64,000 bases of DNA from CAZU01 sp045637985 (GCA_045637985.1 JAZUAM010000024.1:1-64000); one strand, 5' to 3'. Positions 33,375 through 43,283 are shown, counted from the stretch's first letter. A program made the numbers and translations. The notes: a model not told the origin generated them from the sequence alone.

Positions 33375-35873
33375 ATGACAAAAAGAATGTTAATTGACGA
33401 TACACAACCGGAAGAAACAAGAGTTGTTGTTGTTAACGGAAACAAACTTGAAGAAGTTGAATTTGAAAGCTCAAATCGCAAACAAATCAAAGGAAATATA
33501 TACCTTGGAAAAATTATGAGGGTTGAGCCTTCTTTGCAGGCTTGTTTCGTGGATTATGGCGGAAACAAACATGGTTTTATGGCTTTTGGAGAAATTCATC
33601 CTGACTATTATAATGTAAGTGATGAAGAAATTGCCGAAATTGAAAAAGAAGTTGATGAGATTATAGAAAACAAAAAGCGTATAATAAAAGAGAGAGAACA
33701 AGAAAGAGAACGACGCGCTATTGAACGTGCTAAAGCAAGAGAAGAAGCTATGCGCGCTCGCGAAGAAGCAGCCAAAGCAAAAGCTTTAGAAGAAGCACAA
33801 AAAGAAAACAGCGAAAATGATGATATTGTTGTTTCAGAAAATAACAATAAATCTGAAGTATCTGAAGAAAATAATATTAATCATGATATAATCTCAGAGG
33901 AAAAAGTTGCCGAGGAAGCTACGGTTATTCATCGCCAAAGCGAGGAAGAATTTATTGCCGAAGAAGAGGCTAAAGAGGAAGAAGAAGGCGGAAAGAAAAA
34001 AACAAAACGTCGTGTTTTGAAAAAGAAATTTCGCAAACAAATCGCAGCTGAAGAAGCTAAAGAATCATCCGATGAAATAAAAGTTTTGGCTGAAGATGAA
34101 GGCTTGGAAGAAGCCAAAATTTCAGAGGAAGTTTGCGTTGAAGCTTCAAATGAACAGGATATTGAAGCTGCTGAAGATAAGTTTGAAGAAAATGATGACA
34201 AAGATGATACCGATGATTCTTTGGATGATGATGACGACGATGATGATGACAATAATATGGATTTTGAACTGCAACGCAAGTTGATTAAAGCCAGAAAACT
34301 TTACCACAGACACAAAATTCAAGATGTTATACAGGAAGGACAAACTGTTTTGGTTCAGGTCGTTAAAGAAGAACGCGGTAATAAAGGGGCTGCACTTACT
34401 ACATATTTGTCTTTGGCAGGAAGATATTGCGTATTGATGCCAAACCGTATCAAAAGCGGTGGTGTTTCTCGTAAAATTACAAATGCTTCCGACCGTAACC
34501 GATTAAAAGGAATTGTTAAAGAACTTCCTCTCGGTGCTGATATGTCTATCATTGTCAGAACCGCCGGTGAAGAAAAAACAAAGGCTGAGATAGTATGGGA
34601 TTATAATTATTTGATTAGAGCATGGAATCAAATCCGAATTGATTCATTGAAAAATAAAGCTCCGCAAATGATTTATGAAGAAGGTAATTTAATTAAACGT
34701 GCTTTACGTGATATTTATACCAAAGAAATCAGCGAAATTTTGGTTGCCGGAGATGATGCTTACAGATTAGCTCGTGATTCCTTTAAGATTTTGTCTCCGC
34801 ACAATCTTAAAAAGATTAAAAACTATCGTAACAACGATATGCCACTGTTCCAACGTTTTCAGGTTGAAGGACAACTTGATAAGTTGCATGATTCGACTGC
34901 TCAGTTGGAATCTGGCGGATATTTGGTTATTAACCCGACAGAAGCTTTGGTATCTATTGATGTTAACTCCGGTCGTGCTACCAAAGAAAAAGATTTGGAA
35001 GAAACAGCCTTAAAAACCAATTTAGAAGCTTGCGATGAGATTGCCCGTCAATTGAGATTACGTAACTTGGCCGGATTAGTTGTTATTGATTTTATTGATA
35101 TGGATGAGCCGGCTAATAATCATGCGGTTGAAAAACGTATGAAAGAGGCTTTGAAAAAAGATCGTTCTCGGATTCAAGTAGGAAAAATGAGTATTTTCGG
35201 ATTGCTTGAGCTATCTCGTCAAAGAATGCATTCTGCTTTTTGGGAAAGTAATTATCAGGTTTGTCCGTATTGTCACGGAAAAGGTATTACCAGAACATTA
35301 GAATCTGCCGGTGTTTATATTTTGCGAACAATTGAAGAAGAAGGTTGCAAAAATCGTTCATCTAAAATAACTGTTTCTGTTCCGGCTGATGTTGCTGTTT
35401 ATTTGTTGAACCAAAAACGTAAAACATTGGTTGAATTAGAAACAAAATACAGACTTGAAATTGTAATTTGTGCAGATAATTCTATTAAATGTGTTTCCGA
35501 TTGCAAAATAGAACGTGTAAAACAAATTGTTAAAGAAGAAGAAAAACAAACAAAAGAAGAAATTGTTGAACGTAATGTTGCCGAACAAAATGTTGAGCAT
35601 CAAGAAGCAATTGAAGAACAAGAAGATATTGCAACAGATGAAGAGCGAGAATTCAGAGGGCGTCGCGGACGTCGCGGACGTTTTGATCGTCGTAGAGGAA
35701 ATCGCGGAAATTATAACAGGTTTGCCGATGCCGAAAAAACATCCGAAAAACAGGAAGCCGTAATCTTGTATGACAGTCATGACAACAAGGTCGAAAAGGC
35801 TGAACCTAAAACTACCGAAGATACTGAAAAGAAAGGAAAATCGGCTTGGTGGAAAAAACTTATCAAAGGATAA
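33375..35873 (+). CDS. rne: Ribonuclease E/G
   Basis: RNase E starts mRNA decay and processes rRNA and tRNA precursors. The 832-residue protein has an S1 domain that begins at residue 35 (GNIYLGKIMRVEPSLQACFVDYG). It is split by a charged insert (about 80-305) ending in an Asp run at 284-291. The S1 part resumes with VLVQVVKEERGNKGAALTTY. The DNase I-like catalytic Asp residues are in LVSIDVNSGRAT (near 529) and VVIDFIDMDE (near 572). The Zn-link is CPYCHGKG (near 630). The tail is short, with an RG-rich RNA-binding patch (RGRRGRRGRFDRRRG, near 765-780) and a KSAWWKKLIKG end. The start follows GGGAGA. Confidence 0.94.
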   Translation: MTKRMLIDDTQPEETRVVVVNGNKLEEVEFESSNRKQIKGNIYLGKIMRVEPSLQACFVDYGGNKHGFMAFGEIHPDYYNVSDEEIAEIEKEVDEIIENKKRIIKEREQERERRAIERAKAREEAMRAREEAAKAKALEEAQKENSENDDIVVSENNNKSEVSEENNINHDIISEEKVAEEATVIHRQSEEEFIAEEEAKEEEEGGKKKTKRRVLKKKFRKQIAAEEAKESSDEIKVLAEDEGLEEAKISEEVCVEASNEQDIEAAEDKFEENDDKDDTDDSLDDDDDDDDDNNMDFELQRKLIKARKLYHRHKIQDVIQEGQTVLVQVVKEERGNKGAALTTYLSLAGRYCVLMPNRIKSGGVSRKITNASDRNRLKGIVKELPLGADMSIIVRTAGEEKTKAEIVWDYNYLIRAWNQIRIDSLKNKAPQMIYEEGNLIKRALRDIYTKEISEILVAGDDAYRLARDSFKILSPHNLKKIKNYRNNDMPLFQRFQVEGQLDKLHDSTAQLESGGYLVINPTEALVSIDVNSGRATKEKDLEETALKTNLEACDEIARQLRLRNLAGLVVIDFIDMDEPANNHAVEKRMKEALKKDRSRIQVGKMSIFGLLELSRQRMHSAFWESNYQVCPYCHGKGITRTLESAGVYILRTIEEEGCKNRSSKITVSVPADVAVYLLNQKRKTLVELETKYRLEIVICADNSIKCVSDCKIERVKQIVKEEEKQTKEEIVERNVAEQNVEHQEAIEEQEDIATDEEREFRGRRGRRGRFDRRRGNRGNYNRFADAEKTSEKQEAVILYDSHDNKVEKAEPKTTEDTEKKGKSAWWKKLIKG

Positions 35874-35878
35874 TTTCT

Positions 35879-37210
35879 TTGAAAAACATTTTAGTAAAAG
35901 GGCTGCTTGGCGGGATTTTCCTGCTGGCGGCCTTTTTGCCATGCAGTTCTGATGCCCAGACAATCCGGTTGATTTCCGATGAAGAAACCGAACAATATTT
36001 AGCTGAAATCTTACTTCCTCTGTATAAGGCTGCCAGAATTAATTTTTATAGAAATAATATTTTTATAGTAGACGATAATTCTTTGAATGCATTTGTAGCT
36101 GACGGAAATCGGATGTTTGTACATACGGGAACAATAATAAAAGCCGATAACAGTGATGAAATAAGCGGGGTTTTGGCACATGAAACCGGACATATTATGG
36201 GTGGACATATAATCAGACAAAAATTAAAAAGTCAGGATATGTACGAAGTTTCATTAATATCGGCAATTTTGGCCGGAGCTACGGCAGCGGTAAGCGGACG
36301 TGGAGATGCTGCGATGGCGGTTTTGTTGGGCGGACAAAGTTCTGCTTTGAATCATTATACCAGATATCGAACCGAAGAAGAGCGTTCTGCCGATGAATCT
36401 GCCGCAAAACTTTTAGAAGCAACTAAGCAATCCGCTAACGGTATATTAAACTTTATGAAAAAAATCACTAAAGAAAATATTTTGAGCGGACGTGAAGAAA
36501 CGCCCTATTTTCGAACCCACCCTATTACTAATGAACGTATTGCGTTTTTTGAAAGAATTGCAAAAAATAATCGTTATAATGAAAATAAACAAAATGCAAA
36601 ATTTTTGAGAATTAAGGCAAAGCTGAAGGCTTATTTACAAAAGCCGGAACAAACTTTGCGGGAATATCCCTTGGCAAAAACGGACATTGTATCACAATAT
36701 GCTCATGCAATTGTATTTATGAAGCAATTAAAGTTTGCTCAAGCATTGCAAAAAATGGACAGTTTATTGGCTATTGAACCGGATAATCCGTTTTTTTACG
36801 AACTTAAAGGGCAAATTTTGCTTGAGACAGGAAAACTTAAAGAAGCTAAAGACAATTTTGCCAAAGCTTATAATTTGATGCCGGAATCACATTTGATGCA
36901 AATTAATTATGCTCAAGTTATTTTGGAAGATAATCCGACAAAATCTGATGCACAACAGGCAATCAGACTATTAAATAAATCATTGATTAGAACACAAAGC
37001 GGGTATGCTTGGATGTTGCTGGCAAAAGCCTATGGATTGTCTGATAATATGGCGGCAGCAAATTATGCCTCGGCTGAATATTCGTTGAAAATCGGCAACA
37101 AAGATGCAGCAAAACGCCAACTTAAAGAAGCTTATAAATATCCGCTGGATAAACAGCTCAGACTAAAAATTGATGATTTGAAAAATCGCATAAAGCACTT
37201 GGACAAATAG
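35879..37210 (+). CDS. M48 family periplasmic metalloprotease with TPR domain (BepA-like)
   Basis: This roughly 443-residue protein has a signal peptide (MKNILVKGLLGGIFLLAAFL...SDA). The M48 zinc motif is LAHETGHIMGGH (HExxH), with the third ligand Glu in EERSADESAA. A C-terminal TPR region (about 260-420) contains units such as FFYELKGQILLETGKLKEA. This layout is that of BepA/YfgC, which degrades misfolded outer-membrane proteins. I chose the TTG at 35879, preceded by AAAGGA at seven bases, because it starts the signal peptide; longer starts overlap rne. It lies just behind rne and is likely co-transcribed. Confidence 0.88.
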   Translation: MKNILVKGLLGGIFLLAAFLPCSSDAQTIRLISDEETEQYLAEILLPLYKAARINFYRNNIFIVDDNSLNAFVADGNRMFVHTGTIIKADNSDEISGVLAHETGHIMGGHIIRQKLKSQDMYEVSLISAILAGATAAVSGRGDAAMAVLLGGQSSALNHYTRYRTEEERSADESAAKLLEATKQSANGILNFMKKITKENILSGREETPYFRTHPITNERIAFFERIAKNNRYNENKQNAKFLRIKAKLKAYLQKPEQTLREYPLAKTDIVSQYAHAIVFMKQLKFAQALQKMDSLLAIEPDNPFFYELKGQILLETGKLKEAKDNFAKAYNLMPESHLMQINYAQVILEDNPTKSDAQQAIRLLNKSLIRTQSGYAWMLLAKAYGLSDNMAAANYASAEYSLKIGNKDAAKRQLKEAYKYPLDKQLRLKIDDLKNRIKHLDK

Positions 37211-37234
37211 GTTGTTTATTTTGTCTAAAAGCAA

Positions 37235-37263
37235 TTGCATAATGTATTTTTTTGTGTTATGAT
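37235..37263 (+). promoter_or_regulatory. Sigma-70 promoter of the 37302 gene
   Basis: TTGCAT (37235-37240) and TATGAT (37258-37263) are 17 bases apart. They lie about 40 bases upstream of the GGAGA binding site and ATG at 37302, so the gene has its own promoter behind the M48 gene. Confidence 0.7.
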
Positions 37264-37301
37264 AACCATAATATTAAAAGCTATTGAGGAGATTACTCAA
37301 A

Positions 37302-38456
37302 ATGATGACCGAAGATGAGAAGAATGAATTTGGAACGAATGAGTATCAGTACATAGTTCGAATATCAAAAAAAGACATAGTAGAGGCTGACGTGGCTGCT
37401 CATTTAATTGAAAATTGTGACAGCGGTGAAAAGTTAGCTGTTTTTGCAGACAAATTATCTGTGCTAAAATCTTCTCGTTTTATCGACCAAAGACAGTTAA
37501 ATCGATTGGAACAAATCAATACAATATGTGTCGCGTATTTTTCACAATGCGATGGTATTCCGGATGAAGAATGGCCGAAATTAGAGTGGGATGCTGATAA
37601 AGGTGATTTTGTTGCAAAACAACCCCAAAACAGTAATACTCAACAACAATCTAATTCGGATGATGTAATCGATTTAGAGCAAGGTACAAGTCAACCTACC
37701 CCTGGTGGTAATCAGCCGACAGGAAACGATGAAGAAGATGAAAATGCGCCTGATTTTGTTAAAAAGTTTACCGATAGCGAGCGCAAATTAGCTTGGGTAA
37801 ATAATGACAAAGAAAAAGATGATTTTCCTTATTCCTACAGTTTTTATACCAAAGGAAGTAATTATCAAACATGTGAGCCTGTTGCCGGTTTAACCATAAG
37901 ATTTAATTCTCATTTGGTATTGTTCAGCGATGGAAATGATTTACGACCATTTATTGAGACAATGAATGCCATCAAAGCAAATGGCGGACAAAAAATAAGA
38001 TTAAAATTAAACGGAACTGATAATGAGCAAAAAAGTTTTGCCGCAAAAGCATTGATTGCTTCAACACTTACGGGAATTGAACTGGATATGCCTGATAGAG
38101 ATCTTACCGATATCAATGTCCGCAAAACATATATGGAGGTATTAAGAGAGGCTCATCCGTTAATGCCAAAGCTGATAGAGTTTGAAGAAAAAAAAGCAAC
38201 TGTTTTTGCTGAATCTGTAAAATATCAACGAGCTAAAGACAAAGATAAAGATGATAACCATATGAAAGTTCAGATTACCGGAATATATGAGGCCTATCAA
38301 GAATTAGCTTCATCGTATACATCTGTTCCGACAGAAAATTTGCAACCAAAAGAAATGTTAAAGATATTCAGTTGCGGAATCAACAATATTCAAAACACTC
38401 GGGTTCAAAATATCGCTAAACAAGTATACAGAGAAAAAGCAGGTAGAAGTTCTTAA
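37302..38456 (+). CDS. Unknown protein with a disordered middle and an LPD7-like tail
   Basis: This 384-residue cytosolic protein has no recognised full-length family. The N-terminal ~100 residues are charged and probably folded. A low-complexity linker (QQQSNSDDVIDLEQGTSQP, then acidic) covers about 113-150. The C-terminal half has LRPFIETMNAIKANGGQK, then EQKSFAAKALIASTLTGIEL, then MPDRDLTDIN. This pattern faintly recalls LPD7-like domains of relaxase-type polyproteins (ring of small Ala/Gly plus a P-x-x-x-D motif), a weak guess. Start ATG at 37302 has GGAGA nine bases upstream. It has its own promoter and converges on holC. Confidence 0.55.
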   Translation: MMTEDEKNEFGTNEYQYIVRISKKDIVEADVAAHLIENCDSGEKLAVFADKLSVLKSSRFIDQRQLNRLEQINTICVAYFSQCDGIPDEEWPKLEWDADKGDFVAKQPQNSNTQQQSNSDDVIDLEQGTSQPTPGGNQPTGNDEEDENAPDFVKKFTDSERKLAWVNNDKEKDDFPYSYSFYTKGSNYQTCEPVAGLTIRFNSHLVLFSDGNDLRPFIETMNAIKANGGQKIRLKLNGTDNEQKSFAAKALIASTLTGIELDMPDRDLTDINVRKTYMEVLREAHPLMPKLIEFEEKKATVFAESVKYQRAKDKDKDDNHMKVQITGIYEAYQELASSYTSVPTENLQPKEMLKIFSCGINNIQNTRVQNIAKQVYREKAGRSS

Positions 38457-38459
38457 AAA

Positions 38460-38915
38460 CTATGCTTTTTGTTTCCAACTGCCGTTTTCGTCCTGTTGCC
38501 AATAAAAACAATCGAAACCGGCAGTTTTTATTTGTTTCCAAAAAGCTCTTGCTTGAGACAAGCTATCTTCCGAATTGCCGTCAAATAAATTGAATACTCT
38601 ATCAAATACGGCTATTTTTTCATCATCGACAAAAGCTCCGTCAACCAAAAAAAGCATTGTGGCGTTATTGGGATTGTCATCGCCGGAAGTAAGCCATATA
38701 GGTTGTTGTTCGGCGTTGCCGTCTTTTTTGCTGCCATGAGGTAAAAATGATTGTTCTTCATAGGTCCACAAAGCGGTATTTAAAAATTCCACGCGTTCTT
38801 CGCTGCCAATTTTTACAAGAACGTTATTGCCGGTAGAAATTGCCTTTTCCAAAAGTTTGGGCAATGTTCCCTCAACAGTTGCTTTTTGCAAATGATAAAA
38901 GTCAACTCTAGTCAT
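38460..38915 (-). CDS. holC: DNA polymerase III chi subunit
   Basis: HolC links the clamp loader to single-stranded DNA binding protein. The 151-residue protein has the family pattern VDFYHLQKATVEGTLPKLLEKA at the start, NVLVKIGSEERVEFLNTALW, FLPHGSKKDG and QPIWLTSGDDNPNNA, ending with the FWKQIKTAGFDCFYWQQ helix. I place the start at the ATG 38915 rather than the GTG three codons upstream. It overlaps the degP stop by eight bases, so it is translated after degP. It converges with the preceding gene with only three bases between the stops. Confidence 0.93.
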   Translation of the reverse strand: MTRVDFYHLQKATVEGTLPKLLEKAISTGNNVLVKIGSEERVEFLNTALWTYEEQSFLPHGSKKDGNAEQQPIWLTSGDDNPNNATMLFLVDGAFVDDEKIAVFDRVFNLFDGNSEDSLSQARAFWKQIKTAGFDCFYWQQDENGSWKQKA

Positions 38916-40284
38916 CGGCACCAACTTTCAAATGTATTGTTTGAAGAAGCCCGTTATCTGATATTTTGACTTCGACGGGTGGTCCGCCGGCATTTTTTGC
39001 ATATGCAACATATGCTTTTAAGTCGTCAATTGAAGAAACATCCTTGCCATCAAGTCTTTGAATTATATTGCCGGATTTAAGTCCTTTGACATAGGCATCG
39101 GAATCTGCCAAAACCTCAGTTATTACAACAACGCCATTTGCCTCATCTGCAACAATACCCAGTTCTTCAATATAACCTTTGGGTTTTTCGTTTAGGGTAA
39201 TATCAATGGTGTTTTTCAGCTCTTTATCTGTTGTTTCGGGCATAGATGATACCGTCAACGTTATATCTTTTGTTTGCCCATTGCGCCAAATACGCAAAAT
39301 AACATCATTTCCTATCGGTGTTTCGGCAATATTTCTTGAAAAGCTTTTGGCATCTTTAATATCATTTCCGTTCATAGAAATAATAATATCTCCGGCCTCT
39401 ATTCCTTTTTGTAAAGCGGGAGAATTTTCGTTCAATGAATTAACAATAACTCCGCCTTTAAATATTTGGCTGTCGCTTATGGTAATGTCCTGATTGTTGG
39501 ATACAACTTTGAGTCCCAACCAGCCTCTTTCGACTTTTCCTTTAGATATAAGTTGCTCGACAACAAATTTACTGAGATTTATCGGCGTTGCAAAACCTAC
39601 TCCGATACTATTACCCGTAGATGAAAAAATTGCCGTATTAATTCCGATAACTTCACCATTCATATTAAATAAAGGACCGCCTGACGAACCTTGATTGATG
39701 GATGCATCGGTTTGGATAAAATTATCATATGAACCGGCATCAATATCTCTTGATTTTGCACTGACAATTCCTGATGTCACACTTCCGCCAAGTCCGAAAG
39801 GATTACCTATTGCCAATATCCAATCGCCTACTCTGACGGCATCGGAATCTCCCATTTTGACAAACGGAAAAGCTTCACCGGAATTAATTTTAATAAGAGC
39901 AATATCGGTTAATTTATCGACACCGACAACCTCTGCATTAAACTGACGATTATCGGAAAGCTTAACCATAATTTCCGAAGCCTTGTCAATAACATGGTTA
40001 TTAGTGATGATGTACCCTTTAGCATCAATTATAAATCCGGAACCAAGAGAAGTGCGCCCTCCTTCATCTCGTAAAAAATATTCATTAATAAACTCATTAG
40101 CACTTATAATCTCGGTTTTGTCCGATAACAAAGCATCTTCTCGTAAGGTGGATATGTTAACAACACCGGGGAGAAGCTTTTCAACCAATGGAGCAAATGA
40201 CTGATTTAATATCTCTGTTTTTTGCGCATTGACTGTCGGTATAATCAACAAAAAAGATATCACAAGTGCTATGAGTTTTTTCAA
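38908..40284 (-). CDS. degP: DegP/HtrA-type periplasmic serine protease
   Basis: DegP is a periplasmic protease and chaperone for misfolded proteins. The 458-residue protein has a signal peptide (cleaved near residue 20). The catalytic triad is His97 (TNNHVID), Asp127 (LTDIALIKI) and Ser201 (NQGSSGGPLFN). Two PDZ domains follow (about 250-340 and 365-455). A short loop (Q-linker like DKTEIISANEFINEYF) precedes the catalytic core. It stands four bases behind hflC in the conserved hflK–hflC–degP order, which suggests a joint role in envelope quality control. Confidence 0.95.
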   Translation of the reverse strand: MKKLIALVISFLLIIPTVNAQKTEILNQSFAPLVEKLLPGVVNISTLREDALLSDKTEIISANEFINEYFLRDEGGRTSLGSGFIIDAKGYIITNNHVIDKASEIMVKLSDNRQFNAEVVGVDKLTDIALIKINSGEAFPFVKMGDSDAVRVGDWILAIGNPFGLGGSVTSGIVSAKSRDIDAGSYDNFIQTDASINQGSSGGPLFNMNGEVIGINTAIFSSTGNSIGVGFATPINLSKFVVEQLISKGKVERGWLGLKVVSNNQDITISDSQIFKGGVIVNSLNENSPALQKGIEAGDIIISMNGNDIKDAKSFSRNIAETPIGNDVILRIWRNGQTKDITLTVSSMPETTDKELKNTIDITLNEKPKGYIEELGIVADEANGVVVITEVLADSDAYVKGLKSGNIIQRLDGKDVSSIDDLKAYVAYAKNAGGPPVEVKISDNGLLQTIHLKVGADD

Positions 40285-40287
40285 TTT

Positions 40288-41163
40288 TTAACGTCCTATT
40301 TTTGTTGTTTGTTTAAAGTAATCAAAAAATTCGGTATCCGGAGACAACACCAATGATGTATTGTCTTGAGAAAATGAATTTTTATATGCTTCTAATGAAC
40401 GATAGAAGGCAAAGAAATTAGGATCAATACCGGCGGCTTTGTTCCATATTTCGATTGCTTGTTTATCGCCGGTACCACGTATAATCTGAGCTTGTTTTTC
40501 GGCTTCAGCAATGATTACGGCTTGTTCTTTTTCGGCTGTGGCACGTATTTTTTGAGCCTCTTGCTGACCGGTTGCTCGAAACTCTTTGGCTTCGCGTTCG
40601 CGCTCGGTTTTCATACGTGCATTGATTGCCTGCAAAACTTCAACCGGAAGATCTGCACGACGAATACGAACGTCTGCAACACTAACACCTATCTGACCGG
40701 CATCACTTTTTACGGCTTTGGAAATATCAGCCATAATTTGAGTACGCTTGCTTGAAAGCAATTCTTGAAGAGTTATTCTACCCAAGACCTTACGTACGGA
40801 TGAGTTGACAATTTCTTCCAACTTTGAACGAGCTTGATATTCCGTACGGACGGTTTGATAAAACTTTAGCGGATCAATTATGCGATAACGGGTAAAGTTG
40901 TCAACATCAAGACGTTTTTTGTCATTTAATACAACTTCTTGTGCGGGAGGATCGAGATTTAATAAACGATTGTCATAAATAACAACTTTTTGAATAAACG
41001 GAATTTTGAACTTTAATCCCGGTTCTTTAATTTCCCGTACGGGTTCACCAAACTGTAAAACAATTGCTTGTTCTGTTTGATTGAGAATAAACAAAGATTC
41101 AAAAAGCACCAACAAAACGGCGACAACACTTCCGCCTATAATTATCTTAATTTTATCTGACAT
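40288..41163 (-). CDS. hflC: HflC, SPFH-family partner of FtsH
   Basis: HflC with HflK forms a ring around the FtsH protease and modulates it. The 291-residue protein has one N-terminal membrane helix (about 6-27). The SPFH/Band 7 domain carries QTEQAIVLQFGEPV, LLNLDPPAQEVVLNDKKRLDVDNFTRYRI and IRRADLPVEVLQAINARM. A long charged coiled coil (AEKEQAVIIAEAEKQA) follows. Its start overlaps the hflK stop by one base. The C-terminus faces the periplasm as in the family. Confidence 0.94.
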   Translation of the reverse strand: MSDKIKIIIGGSVVAVLLVLFESLFILNQTEQAIVLQFGEPVREIKEPGLKFKIPFIQKVVIYDNRLLNLDPPAQEVVLNDKKRLDVDNFTRYRIIDPLKFYQTVRTEYQARSKLEEIVNSSVRKVLGRITLQELLSSKRTQIMADISKAVKSDAGQIGVSVADVRIRRADLPVEVLQAINARMKTEREREAKEFRATGQQEAQKIRATAEKEQAVIIAEAEKQAQIIRGTGDKQAIEIWNKAAGIDPNFFAFYRSLEAYKNSFSQDNTSLVLSPDTEFFDYFKQTTKIGR

Positions 41164-42194
41164 CAGTTGCCTCCTTTATTTATTTTATCAAGCGGAAGAT
41201 ATGGAATAACATTGTTTCCTTTAGTTCCGGAATCGATGATAACTTTATCCGAATTACCTATAACTTTTTCCATTGTTTCGATGTACAAACGTTTAATAGT
41301 AATGTCTTTTCCGTTTTTATAGGCATCATATACCGAAAGAAAACGCTCTGCCTCACCTTTTGCTTTGCTGACAACAGCTTGTTTATACGCTTCGGCATTT
41401 TGAAGACGTTGTGCAGCCTCACCGCGTGACTTCGGTAAAATTTCGTTGCGATATGCTTCGGCTTCGTTTTTAAAGCGTTCCATATCGGCTTTGGCACGTT
41501 GGACTTCGTTAAATGCATCGACTACCTGTTTGGGTGGATCGGCTTTTTGCAATTTTACACGTACAATCTTTATACCGGCTCCGAATTCATCCAAAACTTT
41601 TTGCAATTCTTCTTTCGTTTCATCTTCAACCTTGCCGCGATCACCGGAAATAATCGGCAACATTTGCGATTGACCGACAATTTCTCGTAAAACGGATTGA
41701 GCGGCGACACGAACCGTTTGATCAGGATTTTGCATATTAAAAACATAGTCCTTGGCATTTTCAACACGCCAAACAATCGTTAAGTTAATATCAACAATAT
41801 TTTCATCTCCGGTCAGCATATGACTTTCGGTAAAAATATTTGATTTTATTTCACGAGTTTCCTGAACCCCCAAATTTATACTGCGCTCTTGGGTTATATT
41901 TACTTTACGAATTGTCTCAATCGGATATGGAAGATGATAATGAAGTCCGGGGGTTGTAGTTTCGTTATAAGCACCAAAACGTAAAACAATTGCTTCTTCA
42001 TTAGGTTGAACCTGATAAAAACCGGATGCAAGCCACAAAACAACTATCGCTATTATACCCCACCACCATTTGAAGTCAAATTCTATGTTGTTTTTGGGCT
42101 TGAATTGTTTTAGCTTCGGACCGGAAATTTCGTTATCGGTCCAAGGGCCTGTTTCTTTATCATTGTCCTCCCACGGACTAGGAATTTTTGCCAT
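41163..42194 (-). CDS. hflK: HflK, SPFH-family partner of FtsH
   Basis: The 343-residue protein is the HflK subunit. It has a cytoplasmic, Pro/Trp-rich N-terminus (IPSPWEDNDKETGPW), one membrane helix (about 45-62), a Band 7 domain with PNEEAIVLRFG and GLHYHLPYPIETI, and a coiled-coil region with KAKGEAERFLSVYDAYKNG. It starts the hflK–hflC–degP–holC leftward run. The divergent gene mrp starts 100 bases away, so a shared promoter region is likely. Confidence 0.94.
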   Translation of the reverse strand: MAKIPSPWEDNDKETGPWTDNEISGPKLKQFKPKNNIEFDFKWWWGIIAIVVLWLASGFYQVQPNEEAIVLRFGAYNETTTPGLHYHLPYPIETIRKVNITQERSINLGVQETREIKSNIFTESHMLTGDENIVDINLTIVWRVENAKDYVFNMQNPDQTVRVAAQSVLREIVGQSQMLPIISGDRGKVEDETKEELQKVLDEFGAGIKIVRVKLQKADPPKQVVDAFNEVQRAKADMERFKNEAEAYRNEILPKSRGEAAQRLQNAEAYKQAVVSKAKGEAERFLSVYDAYKNGKDITIKRLYIETMEKVIGNSDKVIIDSGTKGNNVIPYLPLDKINKGGN

Positions 42195-42293
42195 TGTTGT
42201 ATTTTCTCCACTTTTTTAGTTGCATCATTCGGATTATATAATATAAATAGCTCAAGAAAACAACAATCGTTCATCTATCAACAGGGGAATAGA

Positions 42294-43283
42294 ATGGAAA
42301 CTAAAATTAAAAACACAGCCTTAAAATATTTTACAAATGATGAAATTGCGGCTGTAGCTTTCAATAACGGGCGTGCGGTTATAAGTTTGCACAACACCCA
42401 AGAAAACAATGAGTTAGCAAACAAACTTAAAGAAGAACTTTTAACTTTTGAAAATATAACAAAAGCAAACATAATCTTTACGGCAACAAAATCAGCACCA
42501 AGTTTACAAGATAAACCGGATTTGTGGAAAGTTAAAAACGTAAAAAAAATATATGCCATTGCATCAGGAAAAGGCGGTGTCGGAAAATCTACAACTTCCG
42601 TAAATTTGGCATTGGCTTTGGCTTCTTTGGGCAAAAAGGTTGCTTTGTTTGATGCTGATATCTACGGACCTTCTATTCCAACCATGTTAGGATATGAAAA
42701 TCAGCCGGCAATATCTTTGGATGGTAAAACATTTGAACCTTTTAAGGCATATGAATTAGAATCAATGTCAATCGGAACTCTTATTGATAGAGATACTCCG
42801 TTGATTTGGCGCGGTTCTAAAGCATGTGGCGCTATTGAACAACTTTTAACCGAAGTAAATTGGGGCGAAATTGATATTATGTTACTTGATATGCCTCCGG
42901 GAACAGGAGATATTCAGATAACTATTTCTCAACGTCTAAACCTTAATGGTGCCATTATTGTTTCGACACCTCAAGATATAGCATTGATTGATGCCGTTAA
43001 AGGAGTTAATATGTTTGCTAAAGTTGATGTTCCTATATTGGGAATTGTTGAAAATATGAGCTATTATATATGCCCAAAATGCGGAAACAGAGATGATATA
43101 TTCGGACATGCCGGAGCAAAAGAAACAGCTGAGAGATTGGGCGTTAAGTTTTTAGGAGAGATTCCGCTGAATTATACAATCAGAACTCATGCTGATGCCG
43201 GAAATCCGATTGTAATAAGCGAACCTGAAAGCGAATATGCAAAAGCCTATATTGAAATAGCAAAAAAAATTATTGCAGATTAA
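42294..43283 (+). CDS. mrp: Mrp/ApbC-family iron–sulfur carrier ATPase
   Basis: Mrp/ApbC proteins carry 4Fe–4S clusters to apoproteins. The 329-residue protein has a short N-terminal FSCA-like domain (1-75) and a P-loop ATPase domain. The deviant Walker A is SGKGGVGKST (residues 91-100); DMPPGTGDIQIT and ENMSYYICPKCG follow, with Cys260 and Cys263 as cluster ligands. It is transcribed away from hflK. Its stop lies six bases before the converging MobA-like gene. Confidence 0.95.
   Translation: METKIKNTALKYFTNDEIAAVAFNNGRAVISLHNTQENNELANKLKEELLTFENITKANIIFTATKSAPSLQDKPDLWKVKNVKKIYAIASGKGGVGKSTTSVNLALALASLGKKVALFDADIYGPSIPTMLGYENQPAISLDGKTFEPFKAYELESMSIGTLIDRDTPLIWRGSKACGAIEQLLTEVNWGEIDIMLLDMPPGTGDIQITISQRLNLNGAIIVSTPQDIALIDAVKGVNMFAKVDVPILGIVENMSYYICPKCGNRDDIFGHAGAKETAERLGVKFLGEIPLNYTIRTHADAGNPIVISEPESEYAKAYIEIAKKIIAD

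Noticed and set aside
33929..34279. Minus-strand Ser-rich frame in rne
   Set aside because: It is the antisense of the Glu/Asp-rich insert, where Ser runs arise from GAA/GAT codons.
37126..37240. Terminator behind the M48 gene
   Set aside because: No stable stem with a T-run could be found; only AT-rich DNA before the next promoter.
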